Positions 1-7,824 of a stretch of 64,000 nucleotides of DNA are shown here, one piece after another (the first letter of the stretch is position 1; each line of letters begins with the position of its first letter). This DNA is from Bacteroidota bacterium (GTDB lineage Bacteria; Bacteroidota; Bacteroidia; Bacteroidales; FEN-979), in contig JAPLDH010000046.1 in NCBI GenBank assembly GCA_026391355.1, positions 1-64,000 on the forward strand. Reading direction: 5' to 3'. Position numbers and translations under genes: made by a program. The notes under the pieces are model-generated. The model made no database searches. It was not told the origin of the DNA and was given only the letters and a program-made list of their open reading frames with translations.

Positions 1-169
1 TGTTCTTGAACGGCTGCCCTACTTTAAAAAGAATGATGACCTGTCGATACTGCTTCCTGCAAACTGGAAAAAAGAGCAGGATGCCAAGGTTGCTACTGGA
101 GGGCTATGATGTAGGGAATGTAGTTTACCAACCCTTTACGTTCAGACGCCGATATTCCTGAATGACAGC
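1..169 (+). other. Frameshifted upstream part of the barrel gene
   Basis: Continuous coding sequence enters from the left edge in the same frame as the barrel gene (starting VLERLPYFKKNDD) and stops at TGA 107-109. Removing one base from the GGAGGG run near 98-103 would carry it into a different frame (EGYDVGNVVYQPFTF). That frame reads sensibly to about 140, after which the original frame (QTPIFLNDSMDIMG) resumes. This looks like one protein interrupted by two compensating frameshifts. They could be sequencing errors near a contig end or a real lesion. Confidence 0.45.
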
Positions 170-1024
170 ATGGATATTATGGGTTTTTGGGGGCAGGCCG
201 GGAATAAAATGTTCTTTGCTAAACCGCGAATTAATCTTGATTTCCATGCAGGAATTGTAAAGTTCCCGAAAAAGAGATCTGTCACATGGACGGGCGACCT
301 TTACTTACGAAAAATATTATTAAGAAATCTGGAGTTGGGTATACGGGCAGAACGGAGTCCTTATTTATCAACAAAAAGCAGCCTCGACAGCAATATTATT
401 GAAAATCATATTGCACTCTCCATAGGATGGACCGATATGAACTCCTGGAATGGCAATTTTACTGCAGAAATCAAAAATTATCCCTTTGATCATAACAATG
501 TGATGTCAATGAATGGATGGGGGTTTGCTCCTCCTCTGAGATTTTCAGTATTTAAGTTATGGTTCGGCCTGGCATATAATTACAGTACGTCACAACAAAA
601 CCACTTCGTTGCTGAAAAGAGCCTGACAGATATCCTGTCAGATTATAATTCGACAACGCTAATCAAGGGAATTTATAATCCCTATTTTACACCTAAGGAG
701 CAGCACGTTGTTTCGGTTGTTCTTGCATTGGCAATTCATCCTGCGAAAATTTTGGATTTCAATGTCAACATGAACCTGGGAGTCTATTCAATTGCAATGA
801 TTCCTTATTTATATCTGGATAAAAATAGCTCCGGTGATATTTACATTGTCCGTGATTTCAGTCATGAGACGTATATTCCGGTTAAGGTGACTGCATCACT
901 CGGCCTTAAACTGGCCTCGAATATCCGGTTGCAAGCCGATTATGATTTCACCAGTACCTATTATTATATCAGACATTATACCGGACTTGGATTGAAAATA
1001 ACTCTCCCTAATGGCAGTAAATAA
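170..1024 (+). CDS. Outer-membrane beta-barrel, C-terminal part (BcsC-like export porin)
   Basis: At least 284 residues of alternating amphipathic strands rich in Tyr, Phe and Asn. The last strands (ADYDFTSTYYYIRHYTGLG, ending in KITLPNGSK) are typical of an outer-membrane barrel. No signal peptide is present, so this is the C-terminal part of a longer protein whose N-terminal portion lies upstream in shifted frames; the listed start is only the first in-frame ATG. It overlaps the following glycosyltransferase by 14 bp, which implies translational coupling. By position it is probably the outer-membrane exit port for the polysaccharide made by the GT2 synthase, comparable to the BcsC barrel. 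The barrel assignment is moderately sure; the pairing is inferred from context. Confidence 0.6.
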   Translation: MDIMGFWGQAGNKMFFAKPRINLDFHAGIVKFPKKRSVTWTGDLYLRKILLRNLELGIRAERSPYLSTKSSLDSNIIENHIALSIGWTDMNSWNGNFTAEIKNYPFDHNNVMSMNGWGFAPPLRFSVFKLWFGLAYNYSTSQQNHFVAEKSLTDILSDYNSTTLIKGIYNPYFTPKEQHVVSVVLALAIHPAKILDFNVNMNLGVYSIAMIPYLYLDKNSSGDIYIVRDFSHETYIPVKVTASLGLKLASNIRLQADYDFTSTYYYIRHYTGLGLKITLPNGSK

Positions 1025-2615
1025 GGAAAAAAATCTCTGGAAATTCAGCCAGTCGGAATCTCCCACTTATTGGGAAAAATTTATTTTACTGGTATTGGTA
1101 ATTGCCGGTCTTATCAGTGTCGTCCAGTTTGCAGAATGGTGGTTCCGGTCTGCAAACATTTGGAACATTTATCTGTATGTAACTCTAAGTCTCTGTTTTT
1201 GGTTTGGTATCAGCAGGTTAATACTGGTCTGGATTAATTACCTGCATATTGATAAACCAAAACATATTGATCCTCCTGCTGGAATGAGTGTAGCTATTTT
1301 TACGACAAGTTCACCTAGCGAACCTCTTTCAATGTTTGAAAAAACGCTTGCTGCCTGTCGTAACATCCGATATCCACATGTTACTTATCTGCTCGACGAC
1401 ACGCAGGATCCTGCCTTTAAGGAGGTAGCCGAAAGGAACGGAGCTATTTGGCTTGAACTCGTTGGGCTTCCCGGAGCAAAAGCAGGTAAAGTAAACAGAG
1501 CGCTGCAAATGACCAGTGAGGATTTTATCCTGATCCTGGATCCTGATCATATTCCGTTCCCCGAATTTCTGGATCATACGCTGGGTTATTTCGAAGATGA
1601 AAGTGTTGGCTTTGTCCAGGTTTCACAGGCGTATTATAACCAATACCGTTCATTCACAGCCAAAGGCGCTGCCGAACAGACTTACACTTTTTACGGACCC
1701 ACCCAGATGGGATTGTTTGGCTTGGGTTCCGGTGTCGCTATTGGCGCTAATTGCACCTTCCGGAGAAAAGCATTGGAAAGTATAGGAGGACATGGGATCG
1801 GACTGGCCGAAGATTTAATCACTTCCATCCGAATCCACAGTAAAGGCTGGAAATCGATTTATAACCCGGTCGTGGTAAGCAGAGGACTTGTACCGGAGGA
1901 TTTTGGCTCTTTCTGTAAACAACAACTCAAGTGGTCCAGGGGGGTTTTTGAAGTCGGGTTTGTAGAGATGCCACGGCTCTTCAATAAACTTTCGTTTCTG
2001 CAAAAGCTCTCCTATTTTACCATCGGAACCTATTATCTGGTAGGTGTCACTTCGTTCTTTTTCTCGATACTCCCATTTTTATTCTTTTTGACAGGAATCC
2101 TGCCAGCCCGGATGTCGTTTACTGAATTTCTGATAAGGGGCTCCTTTGTTGGAATAATCTCTATCATCATTTATCTCTATGTGCAACGATGGATGTGCCA
2201 TCCTGCTACAGAAAAAGGTTTCCACTGGAGAGGAATGATCCTGAAGTTCGCCACCTGGCCGGTATTTCTGCTGGGATTCCTTCTTGGGGTTGTCAATGCA
2301 GAGATACCTTATATCCCCACAGCCAAAAAAGCGGTTACGGGTCATTTTACTCCATTTGCCCGCCCCCTGCTTATCCATGCATTTCTGTTTGTTATGGTAC
2401 TGGTTATCGTCATCATACGTCGAAAATATTTTATCACTGAAAGTGAATTGGTATTCACCGCTGAGCGAACCTGGGCCATGATGGGCTTTGCCTTTATTGC
2501 ATTTATGATGACCCTGGGTGGAATTTATGCGGCGCTCGAAGCCCGCCACCTCAAAGAAGAGGAACCCTGGCAATCGATAGATCTGAAACAAATAAACAAT
2601 AACACTAATGACTAA
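1011..2615 (+). CDS. Membrane glycosyltransferase family 2, cellulose-synthase-like
   Basis: A 534-residue processive GT2. Two N-terminal membrane helices (about 24-44 and 52-73) precede a cytoplasmic catalytic domain with LDDTQD (the first Asp pair), DPDH (D177, D179; metal/UDP-sugar binding), AEDLITS (general base region, TED-like) and QQLKWSRG at 304-311 (the Q(Q/R)xRW acceptor motif, with Lys replacing Arg). Four or more helices follow, as in BcsA, but there is no C-terminal PilZ domain, so c-di-GMP control through this subunit is not evident. It overlaps the barrel gene by 14 bp and the GH26 gene by 8 bp. The likely product is a beta-glucan or related exopolysaccharide polymerised and pushed across the inner membrane; the sugar cannot be read from sequence. 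Confidence 0.88.
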   Translation: MAVNKEKNLWKFSQSESPTYWEKFILLVLVIAGLISVVQFAEWWFRSANIWNIYLYVTLSLCFWFGISRLILVWINYLHIDKPKHIDPPAGMSVAIFTTSSPSEPLSMFEKTLAACRNIRYPHVTYLLDDTQDPAFKEVAERNGAIWLELVGLPGAKAGKVNRALQMTSEDFILILDPDHIPFPEFLDHTLGYFEDESVGFVQVSQAYYNQYRSFTAKGAAEQTYTFYGPTQMGLFGLGSGVAIGANCTFRRKALESIGGHGIGLAEDLITSIRIHSKGWKSIYNPVVVSRGLVPEDFGSFCKQQLKWSRGVFEVGFVEMPRLFNKLSFLQKLSYFTIGTYYLVGVTSFFFSILPFLFFLTGILPARMSFTEFLIRGSFVGIISIIIYLYVQRWMCHPATEKGFHWRGMILKFATWPVFLLGFLLGVVNAEIPYIPTAKKAVTGHFTPFARPLLIHAFLFVMVLVIVIIRRKYFITESELVFTAERTWAMMGFAFIAFMMTLGGIYAALEARHLKEEEPWQSIDLKQINNNTND

Positions 2616-3789
2616 GAAATCAAACCGCTTACTGTTTACTCTGGGCGCATTGGTATTCGCCATCATCTTAATCCTGATCCTTTCCTTTCTCGGTGGGAAA
2701 TCACGAGGTCCCCTTGAGGGAATATTTTCCAGGGCCAGTTCATTAGTGGCCAATGTGGAATCACATCTTATAATTAACCAGAGGAAAGATAAACGGGCAG
2801 ATAATCTCAAATGGTTTACTTCATCCCGATTCAACAAGGATAGTCTGTTGAAATCAAAAGTTATCCTGTTGGGGGCATTCGATAATGAATCGAAAGAATC
2901 GTTTGCCAATATCATCGCTTTTGAAGACTCACTCAGGACAACCTTTTCCCTCATCCATATATATACCGCCTGGGGAGATAAGCAGGAAGAAAAATTTCCC
3001 AGGATTCAGGTCAAGGCCATTCTGGAAATGGGTTCATTACCCATAATAACCTGGGAACCCTGGTTGACCGATTTCGATGCGGAGGAGTACCCAGATCTGA
3101 GGAAGCCGGATGAACGTGATAAAGGGGGATTGGCTGATATTGCCAGAGGGATGTATGATACTTATCTCCGGGAGTGGGCAAATGACGCGAAACAGGTCAA
3201 AAACCTGATCATTCTGCGCGTGGGTCATGAGATGAATGACCCCTACCGATACCCGTGGGGACCACAGAATAATAAAGCAGCCGATTTTGTGGCTGCATGG
3301 AGACATGTCCATAACATTTTTCAATCCGTCGGGGCTACCAACATTGTATGGTTATGGTCACCTCATCCTGCATATGGGTGGTTCGATGCCTATTATCCAG
3401 GAGATAAATATGTTGATTATATCGGTGTTGGTGTCCTCAATTATGGAACAGTTGCTTCCTGGAGTCAGTGGTGGACTTTTGATGAAATATTTGGGAAGTC
3501 ATATGGCTATTTAAAGAAATATGGTAAACCAATCATGATCACCGAATTTGGGTCGCTGAGTGTGGGCGGAAACCGGAGCCAGTGGTTTTCTGATGCTTTA
3601 AGAACATTGCCCTGGAAATATCCTGCGATTAAATCCATCGTCTTTTTCCATTACTCATACGATAAAACCACCACTCAACAACCTTTGAACTGGTATATTA
3701 AAAATGATCCGCAAACGGCAAGGACCATTACAAGACAAATCAGTATCTGGCCTGACTCGGTAAAGCCTAAATTAAGAAATCAATTTTAG
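2608..3789 (+). CDS. Membrane-anchored GH26-family glycanase
   Basis: 393 residues with one N-terminal membrane anchor (about 8-28) and a glycoside hydrolase 26 domain. Diagnostic parts are WEPWLTDF, GHEMNDPYRYPWG with the predicted acid/base Glu208, AAWRHVHNIF, WLWSPHPAYGWFDAYYPG and ITEFGS with the predicted nucleophile Glu313. GH26 enzymes are retaining beta-mannanases, lichenases or xylanases. Last gene of the synthase operon, overlapping the GT2 by 8 bp. It probably trims or releases the nascent polysaccharide in the periplasm, as BcsZ-type endoglucanases do in cellulose operons. Family confident; substrate unknown. Confidence 0.85.
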   Translation: MTKKSNRLLFTLGALVFAIILILILSFLGGKSRGPLEGIFSRASSLVANVESHLIINQRKDKRADNLKWFTSSRFNKDSLLKSKVILLGAFDNESKESFANIIAFEDSLRTTFSLIHIYTAWGDKQEEKFPRIQVKAILEMGSLPIITWEPWLTDFDAEEYPDLRKPDERDKGGLADIARGMYDTYLREWANDAKQVKNLIILRVGHEMNDPYRYPWGPQNNKAADFVAAWRHVHNIFQSVGATNIVWLWSPHPAYGWFDAYYPGDKYVDYIGVGVLNYGTVASWSQWWTFDEIFGKSYGYLKKYGKPIMITEFGSLSVGGNRSQWFSDALRTLPWKYPAIKSIVFFHYSYDKTTTQQPLNWYIKNDPQTARTITRQISIWPDSVKPKLRNQF

Positions 3790-3796
3790 TGATATC

Positions 3797-3831
3797 AAAG
3801 CGCTTTAATCGAAAAACTTTTTTATCTTTGC
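3797..3831 (+). promoter_or_regulatory. Promoter with AAAGCGCTTT operator
   Basis: A -7 element TATCTTTGC (3823-3831) is preceded by the 10-bp palindrome AAAGCGCTTT (3797-3806), centred about 21 bp upstream. The whole segment of roughly 46 bp recurs almost unchanged at 6998-7043, in front of another operon. It probably drives the secreted Ca-binding protein and the sigma/anti-sigma genes behind it. Confidence 0.65.
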
Positions 3832-3957
3832 AGAATAAATTTATTACCAATGTACAGGTTTAACGGCAGGCATCTACCTGTCCCTGGCCAATCTATATAA
3901 AGAAATCATTTTACGTGCAAGTTTTAATCGCCCATTTCGTCTATATAACAAAATAAG

Positions 3958-4416
3958 ATGTTCAATCAAATTAAAAACAAGACTATGCAAACGTTGAAAA
4001 GAATCACAGTGTTAATGGCAATTATGTCATTCATTGTCTATCAGGGATTCTCCCAAAATGCACCGGTAACCGGGACGCAGAAAAATTCTAAGAATACGCA
4101 AACCCCGGCTAACTTAACACCCGGAAAATTTATCGATACTAATAACGATGGAGTTTGTGACAACTATCAGGCAAGGATGAAAAATGGCCGTGGTGTAAAT
4201 TTCGTTGACAAAAACGGAGATGGTATTTGTGATAACCGTCAGAATGCCGGGCAAGGAAAAGGAAATCCGAATGGCTGCGGAATGGGTTACCAGCATCGTC
4301 ATGGAAGAGGTCAGGGAAATTGTTGCGGAGGTGGATATGGATACCAAAACAGACATGGTCGCGGGAATCAAAATGCACCTGCTCCTGAACCCCGGAAATC
4401 CAACGACAAGAAGTAA
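3958..4416 (+). CDS. Secreted protein with two EF-hand/TSP3-like repeats and a His/Gly/Cys tail
   Basis: 152 residues; the second Met (3985, MQTLKRITVLMA) gives the cleaner signal peptide. The mature part has two calcium-loop repeats (DTNNDGVCDNYQ and DKNGDGICDN), then a low-complexity tail rich in Gly, Asn, His, Arg and Cys (NGCGMGYQHRHGRG, NCCGGGYGYQNRHGRG) that looks metal-binding. The following sigma-factor gene starts 87 bp downstream, and the CpxP-like protein at the operon end has a similar GKGMGQGKGM/RRGQGQQGRG tail. I infer a periplasmic or surface metal-binding protein in a metal-stress regulon. No enzyme function is visible. Confidence 0.6.
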   Translation: MFNQIKNKTMQTLKRITVLMAIMSFIVYQGFSQNAPVTGTQKNSKNTQTPANLTPGKFIDTNNDGVCDNYQARMKNGRGVNFVDKNGDGICDNRQNAGQGKGNPNGCGMGYQHRHGRGQGNCCGGGYGYQNRHGRGNQNAPAPEPRKSNDKK

Positions 4417-4503
4417 GAAGAAACCGGTTAAGAAAGAAGCTGAAATATTCCTGATTTTCAGAGATATTTGGGCTTCTTCTCTTTTCTCAAAATCCTCCGC
4501 AGA

Positions 4504-5091
4504 ATGACTGAACAGGAACTGATAGATGGGATTATCACTCAAAACAAGGAAGCAATTCAAACCCTCGTCAATAACTATCAGAAAAATGTCATTAAAACTG
4601 CATATTATTTTGTTGCAAGTATGGAAGATGCTGAAGATTTGTCACAGGAGGTTTTTCTTGAAATCCTTAAATCCATCGGCCAGTATAAGAAAAACTCTTC
4701 TCTCTATACCTGGATAAACAGGATAACAGTGAATAAATCATTAGATCATTTAAGAAAGCAGAAAAGAAGAAATATCTTGCACCAGATAGGAACAATTATT
4801 CAAGTTTCACATGATGGAATGAATAGAAATAATTCTGAACCTGCAATAATGGATACCACCAACGATGATAAAGAGAAAAGAAAAATCCTCGATACTGCTG
4901 TCAATTCTTTACCTGAGAATCAGAAAATAGCATTCATTTTGAATAAATATGATGAACTGGCCTATAAAGAAATAGCTGAGATTATGAATCTGTCGCTTTC
5001 ATCAGTAGAATCCCTTATTCACAGGGCAAAGATGAAACTTCAAAAGAAATTAGTGAATCATTTTTCGGAATATGCAAAAAATAGCAAATAA
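4504..5091 (+). CDS. ECF RNA polymerase sigma factor
   Basis: 196 residues from the ATG at 4504 (MTEQELIDGI), chosen over one 36 bp upstream because family members begin here. Region 2 includes VASMEDAEDLSQEVFLEIL and NRITVNKSLDHLRKQKRR; region 4 has NEYDE-like KYDELAYKEIAEIMNLSLS with the helix-turn-helix SSVESLIHRAKMKLQ. Its 3' end overlaps the anti-sigma gene by 20 bp, the usual arrangement for co-translated sigma/anti-sigma pairs. Together with the downstream CpxP-like protein the layout resembles the CnrH-CnrY-CnrX metal-responsive cassette. Confidence 0.92.
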   Translation: MTEQELIDGIITQNKEAIQTLVNNYQKNVIKTAYYFVASMEDAEDLSQEVFLEILKSIGQYKKNSSLYTWINRITVNKSLDHLRKQKRRNILHQIGTIIQVSHDGMNRNNSEPAIMDTTNDDKEKRKILDTAVNSLPENQKIAFILNKYDELAYKEIAEIMNLSLSSVESLIHRAKMKLQKKLVNHFSEYAKNSK

Positions 5092-5542
5092 CAAAGATTG
5101 CTTTTACGTTCGGCGTAATCTTTTTTCCTACCAGGAAAAACAACTTTCAGATACGGAATACAAAGAATTTGAAGATCACCTTCATTCATGCAAGGAGTGT
5201 GACCGGATTGTTTCAGATTTCCAATCCGTCACCTCCTTTATTGAAGAGAAAAAGTCCGTTGAGCCCAATCCATTCATCCGCACCCGTATTATGCAACGAA
5301 TAGAATCCTATTTAGAACGGGTAAGAGAAAAGCCAAATCCTTTTTTTCAGAAAGTCCTTCGTCCTGTCTCAGTGACCTTCTTACTGGGCATCGCCGTTAT
5401 TATTGGCTTTTCAATTGTTAAGCAAAGGGAACCTGTTATTTCTCAAAAGATAAATCATCAAAATAATATTAAGGCCATGAAATCAGGTCTTAATCTTCCT
5501 GATTTTATTGATGAGAGTAATACATTTTTTGATAATCATTAA
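5072..5542 (+). CDS. Membrane-anchored anti-sigma factor (zinc-finger ZAS type)
   Basis: 156 residues. The N-terminal cytoplasmic domain carries the HxxxCxxC motif (H36, C40, C43 in HLHSCKEC) typical of zinc-binding anti-sigma domains; a single membrane helix spans about 114-132 (SVTFLLGIAVIIGFSIV), followed by a short periplasmic tail. It overlaps the sigma gene by 20 bp and precedes the periplasmic CpxP-like gene by 10 bp. It probably sequesters the ECF factor until a periplasmic signal arrives. Confidence 0.82.
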   Translation: MQKIANNKDCFYVRRNLFSYQEKQLSDTEYKEFEDHLHSCKECDRIVSDFQSVTSFIEEKKSVEPNPFIRTRIMQRIESYLERVREKPNPFFQKVLRPVSVTFLLGIAVIIGFSIVKQREPVISQKINHQNNIKAMKSGLNLPDFIDESNTFFDNH

Positions 5543-5552
5543 AACCCACGCC

Positions 5553-6119
5553 ATGAACTTCTTTTCTAAAAACAGGCTTGTTTTCTGGTTGTTGATCTTC
5601 CTGGTGGTTATCAACCTTACTGTGTTGATCACTTTTCTTGTGTTCTATTCACACATTTCTAATTCGTCAGACCAACAATTGAGAGAGAACCCGGGAATTG
5701 CATTACAGAAAGAATTATCTTTATCTCCTGAACAATCTGAAAAAGTTGAAGTCATCCAGTCCGATTACAGGAATTCAACAGACCCAATTACTGCAAACAT
5801 CAGAAATTACCGTGCCCAACTTCTTGAAGAACTTGCAAAAAATGAACCTGATACAAATCTTATCAACAAGTGTATGGAAGAAATAAGCTTCTTTCAAAAA
5901 CAAATGCAAATGGCTTCTATAAGACAATACATGGCTTTGAAAGAAATTTGCACTCCTGTTCAATGCCAAAGACTTTCCTCACTCTACTTTGAATTATATG
6001 GTTGCCAGGGCAAGGGTAAAGGAATGGGGCAAGGCAAAGGTATGATGCACCAATACCGGAGGGGACAAGGGCAACAGGGTCGGGGAAATAGGATTGGAAA
6101 TGACAGTTCAGCGAAATAG
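5553..6119 (+). CDS. Periplasmic heavy-metal sensor / CpxP-Spy-like protein
   Basis: 188 residues from the ATG at 5553 (MNFFSKNRLVFWLL); an upstream in-frame ATG would lie inside the anti-sigma gene. One N-terminal membrane segment precedes an all-helical domain with the LSPEQ...V...DY pattern and a second CTPVQCQRLSSLYFEL helix, as in the heavy-metal-resistance/CnrX-CpxP superfamily. The tail is Gly/Lys/Met/His-rich (GKGKGMGQGKGMMHQYRRG), likely metal-binding. Position after the sigma and anti-sigma genes suggests it senses metal and controls the anti-sigma factor. Confidence 0.72.
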   Translation: MNFFSKNRLVFWLLIFLVVINLTVLITFLVFYSHISNSSDQQLRENPGIALQKELSLSPEQSEKVEVIQSDYRNSTDPITANIRNYRAQLLEELAKNEPDTNLINKCMEEISFFQKQMQMASIRQYMALKEICTPVQCQRLSSLYFELYGCQGKGKGMGQGKGMMHQYRRGQGQQGRGNRIGNDSSAK

Positions 6120-6139
6120 GTAACGCTAAAAAGCCACGA

Positions 6140-6538
6140 TCAATCAGCAACTCCCGCCTGCTTTGAAAAAATCATTCGCAAGGCCACAAGAATTAATAAT
6201 ATCCCGAATATCTTCTTCATAAGATTTTCCGGCAGCTTTAATGCTATCATTGAACCGAAATATCCACCTGCCAAAAACGCCAATGCAATGATAACTGCAT
6301 ACCAGATGTTCACCTCTCCTGCCTTGTAATAATTATAAGCAGCAAAGAGACCTATCGGAGGCAGCATTATTGCAACACTTGTTCCCTGGGCAGTGTGTTG
6401 ATCAACTCCCAGGAAATAAACCAGTGCGGGTACCATGATAAGGGCACCACCAACACCGAACATTCCTCCAAACACTCCGGCCATCAAACCGATAATGACC
6501 AGAATAATTATCGTAGTCAGATTCATATTCTTACCCAT
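6140..6538 (-). CDS. Half-size TSUP (TauE/SafE) family permease
   Basis: 132 residues from the ATG at 6538, one base after the end of the upstream DUF302 gene. Four membrane helices with the family motif GLMAGVFGGMFGVGGALIMVPAL followed by TAQGTSVAIMLPP. Full TSUP proteins are about 250 residues with two such halves; this has one half and must dimerise if functional. TSUP members export sulfite, sulfonates or related organosulfur anions. Convergent with the CpxP-like gene. Confidence 0.78.
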   Translation of the reverse strand: MGKNMNLTTIIILVIIGLMAGVFGGMFGVGGALIMVPALVYFLGVDQHTAQGTSVAIMLPPIGLFAAYNYYKAGEVNIWYAVIIALAFLAGGYFGSMIALKLPENLMKKIFGILLILVALRMIFSKQAGVAD

Positions 6539-6539
6539 T

Positions 6540-6926
6540 TTATAAAGAATCAATAACACGTTTTAATTTTTCTGTTATTTCCAAAGCGATTGATTCAAGA
6601 TCGTTGTTCTGGATTGCTATCATCGATGCAACAGGGTTTACGGCGGAAACTTCCGTCTTTCCATTTCCCTGGTCTATCACTACGATGTTACAGGGTAACA
6701 TCGTGCCGATTTTGTCTTCTGCCTGTAGCGCTTTATAGGTGTAATCCGGATTGCAGGCTCCGAGTATCCTGTATTTTTTAAAACTGATACCCAGCTTTTC
6801 ATTCAGTTTTTCATGAATGTTAATTTCCGAAATGATACCGAATCCTTCTGATTTCAAAGCATCTGTCGTCCGCTGAACAGCTTCGTCAAACGGTGTTTCA
6901 AGTGTTGTAGTGAAATAGTATTTCAT
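6540..6926 (-). CDS. DUF302 family protein
   Basis: 128 residues matching the DUF302 pattern: TLETPFDEAVQRTTDALKSEGFGIISEINI, then YRILGACNPDYTYKALQAEDKIGTMLPCNIVV, QGNGKTEVSAVNP and a C-terminal helix. The fold is a small alpha/beta homodimer of unknown activity, often beside sulfur, thioredoxin or heme genes. It is co-transcribed with the TSUP gene (1 bp gap) and divergent from the DUF6132-like/thioredoxin operon. Confidence 0.85.
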   Translation of the reverse strand: MKYYFTTTLETPFDEAVQRTTDALKSEGFGIISEINIHEKLNEKLGISFKKYRILGACNPDYTYKALQAEDKIGTMLPCNIVVIDQGNGKTEVSAVNPVASMIAIQNNDLESIALEITEKLKRVIDSL

Positions 6927-6957
6927 ATTGTTCCGAGGTTAAGTGGTTCCGTGGTTA

Positions 6958-6965
6958 CAAAAGTA
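6958..6965 (-). promoter_or_regulatory. -7 element for the DUF302-TSUP operon
   Basis: Read on the minus strand this is TACTTTTG, a match to TAnnTTTG, 32 bp before the DUF302 start. The 16-bp palindrome at 7003-7018 lies upstream and is shared with the divergent promoter. Confidence 0.5.
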
Positions 6966-7002
6966 CAAAAAAGAAAAGTGATAATAAAACGATTTAAGTG
7001 AT

Positions 7003-7041
7003 ATTAAAGCGCTTTAATTCAAAAAACTTTTTTATCTTTGC
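7003..7041 (+). promoter_or_regulatory. Promoter with 16-bp palindromic operator
   Basis: A perfect palindrome ATTAAAGCGCTTTAAT (7003-7018) stands about 22 bp ahead of the -7 element TATCTTTGC (7033-7041). The arrangement copies the one at 3797-3831. It sits between two divergent operons, so one regulator could control both directions. Confidence 0.68.
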
Positions 7042-7059
7042 AGCACAAAAATTTAAACC

Positions 7060-7299
7060 ATGGAAGAAACCTGTTCAGTAAAAAAGAAGCCTAAGACATT
7101 TAAGGAGTTCATTATATCCTCCTATTTTCTGAGACCATTTCTGGGTATCGTTATCGGCGGAGTTGCCGGATACCTGTATTATCATTTTATTGGATGCGCA
7201 TCTGGATCCTGTGCCATTACGGGCAATCCATTCATGAGCACACTCGCCGGCGCTTTCCTAGGATTTTTCATCCTCAATAGCCCCTGCAATAAATGTTAA
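7060..7299 (+). CDS. Small membrane protein, DUF6132-like
   Basis: 79 residues with two hydrophobic segments (about 27-44 and 58-72) and paired cysteines: an N-terminal CS, GCASGSCAI in the loop and a C-terminal PCNKC. This matches small DUF6132-type proteins usually found with thioredoxins and YgaP-like proteins in Bacteroidota. First gene after the palindromic promoter; the thioredoxin gene follows 60 bp later. Possibly a membrane thiol relay; activity unknown. Confidence 0.6.
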   Translation: MEETCSVKKKPKTFKEFIISSYFLRPFLGIVIGGVAGYLYYHFIGCASGSCAITGNPFMSTLAGAFLGFFILNSPCNKC

Positions 7300-7359
7300 A
7301 TGCAGGAATGTAGGAATTTAGGAATGCAGATATTTTTTTAACCAAATAAAATTGTTGTT

Positions 7360-7773
7360 ATGAAATCAAACAATACGAATGTCGTCCACCTGAACAAAAG
7401 GGAATTCAAGGAAAAGATCTTTGACTATACACTCAGTAAAGAATGGAACTATAAAGGTGATATACCTGCAATAATCGATTTCTATGCTGACTGGTGCGCA
7501 CCTTGTAAGATGGTCTCCCCTGTTCTTGACGGGCTTTCGATCGAATATCAGGGGAGAATAAAGATATATAAGGTAAACACGGAAAAAGATCCGGAAGTAG
7601 CAAAAGTATTCGGGGTTTCGAGTATCCCTACCTTATTGTTCATCGCTCAAACGGGGAAACCTATGGTGGTCAGGGGAACCCAATCGCGCCAATCATTGAA
7701 AAGCAACATCGAACGGATTTTACCCAGAGAGGAAAAACGCTTTTTAAACAAATTAATATCCTTAAAATGGTAA
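7360..7773 (+). CDS. Thioredoxin
   Basis: 137 residues with a classical thioredoxin fold: FYADWCAPCKMVSPVLDGL (active site C46-x-x-C49), KVNTEKDPEVAKVFGVSSIPTLLFI with the cis-Pro, and an N-terminal extension of about 30 residues. No signal peptide, so cytoplasmic. It lies between the DUF6132-like and DUF2892 genes, suggesting a disulfide or persulfide handling operon near the arsenic genes. Confidence 0.92.
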   Translation: MKSNNTNVVHLNKREFKEKIFDYTLSKEWNYKGDIPAIIDFYADWCAPCKMVSPVLDGLSIEYQGRIKIYKVNTEKDPEVAKVFGVSSIPTLLFIAQTGKPMVVRGTQSRQSLKSNIERILPREEKRFLNKLISLKW

Positions 7774-7785
7774 GGGTAGTTTAGA

Positions 7786-7794
7786 TAACTTTGC
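7786..7794 (+). promoter_or_regulatory. -7 element before the DUF2892 gene
   Basis: TAACTTTGC matches the Bacteroidota consensus and lies 31 bp before the next start codon, so this small gene may have its own promoter. Confidence 0.4.
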
Positions 7795-7824
7795 AATTTT
7801 AAAAATCATTAAAAATCAAACACT

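Noticed and set aside
2079-2954. Long open frame on the minus strand under the GT2 and GH26 genes
   Set aside because: Antisense to two well-supported genes, with no family motif or start context.
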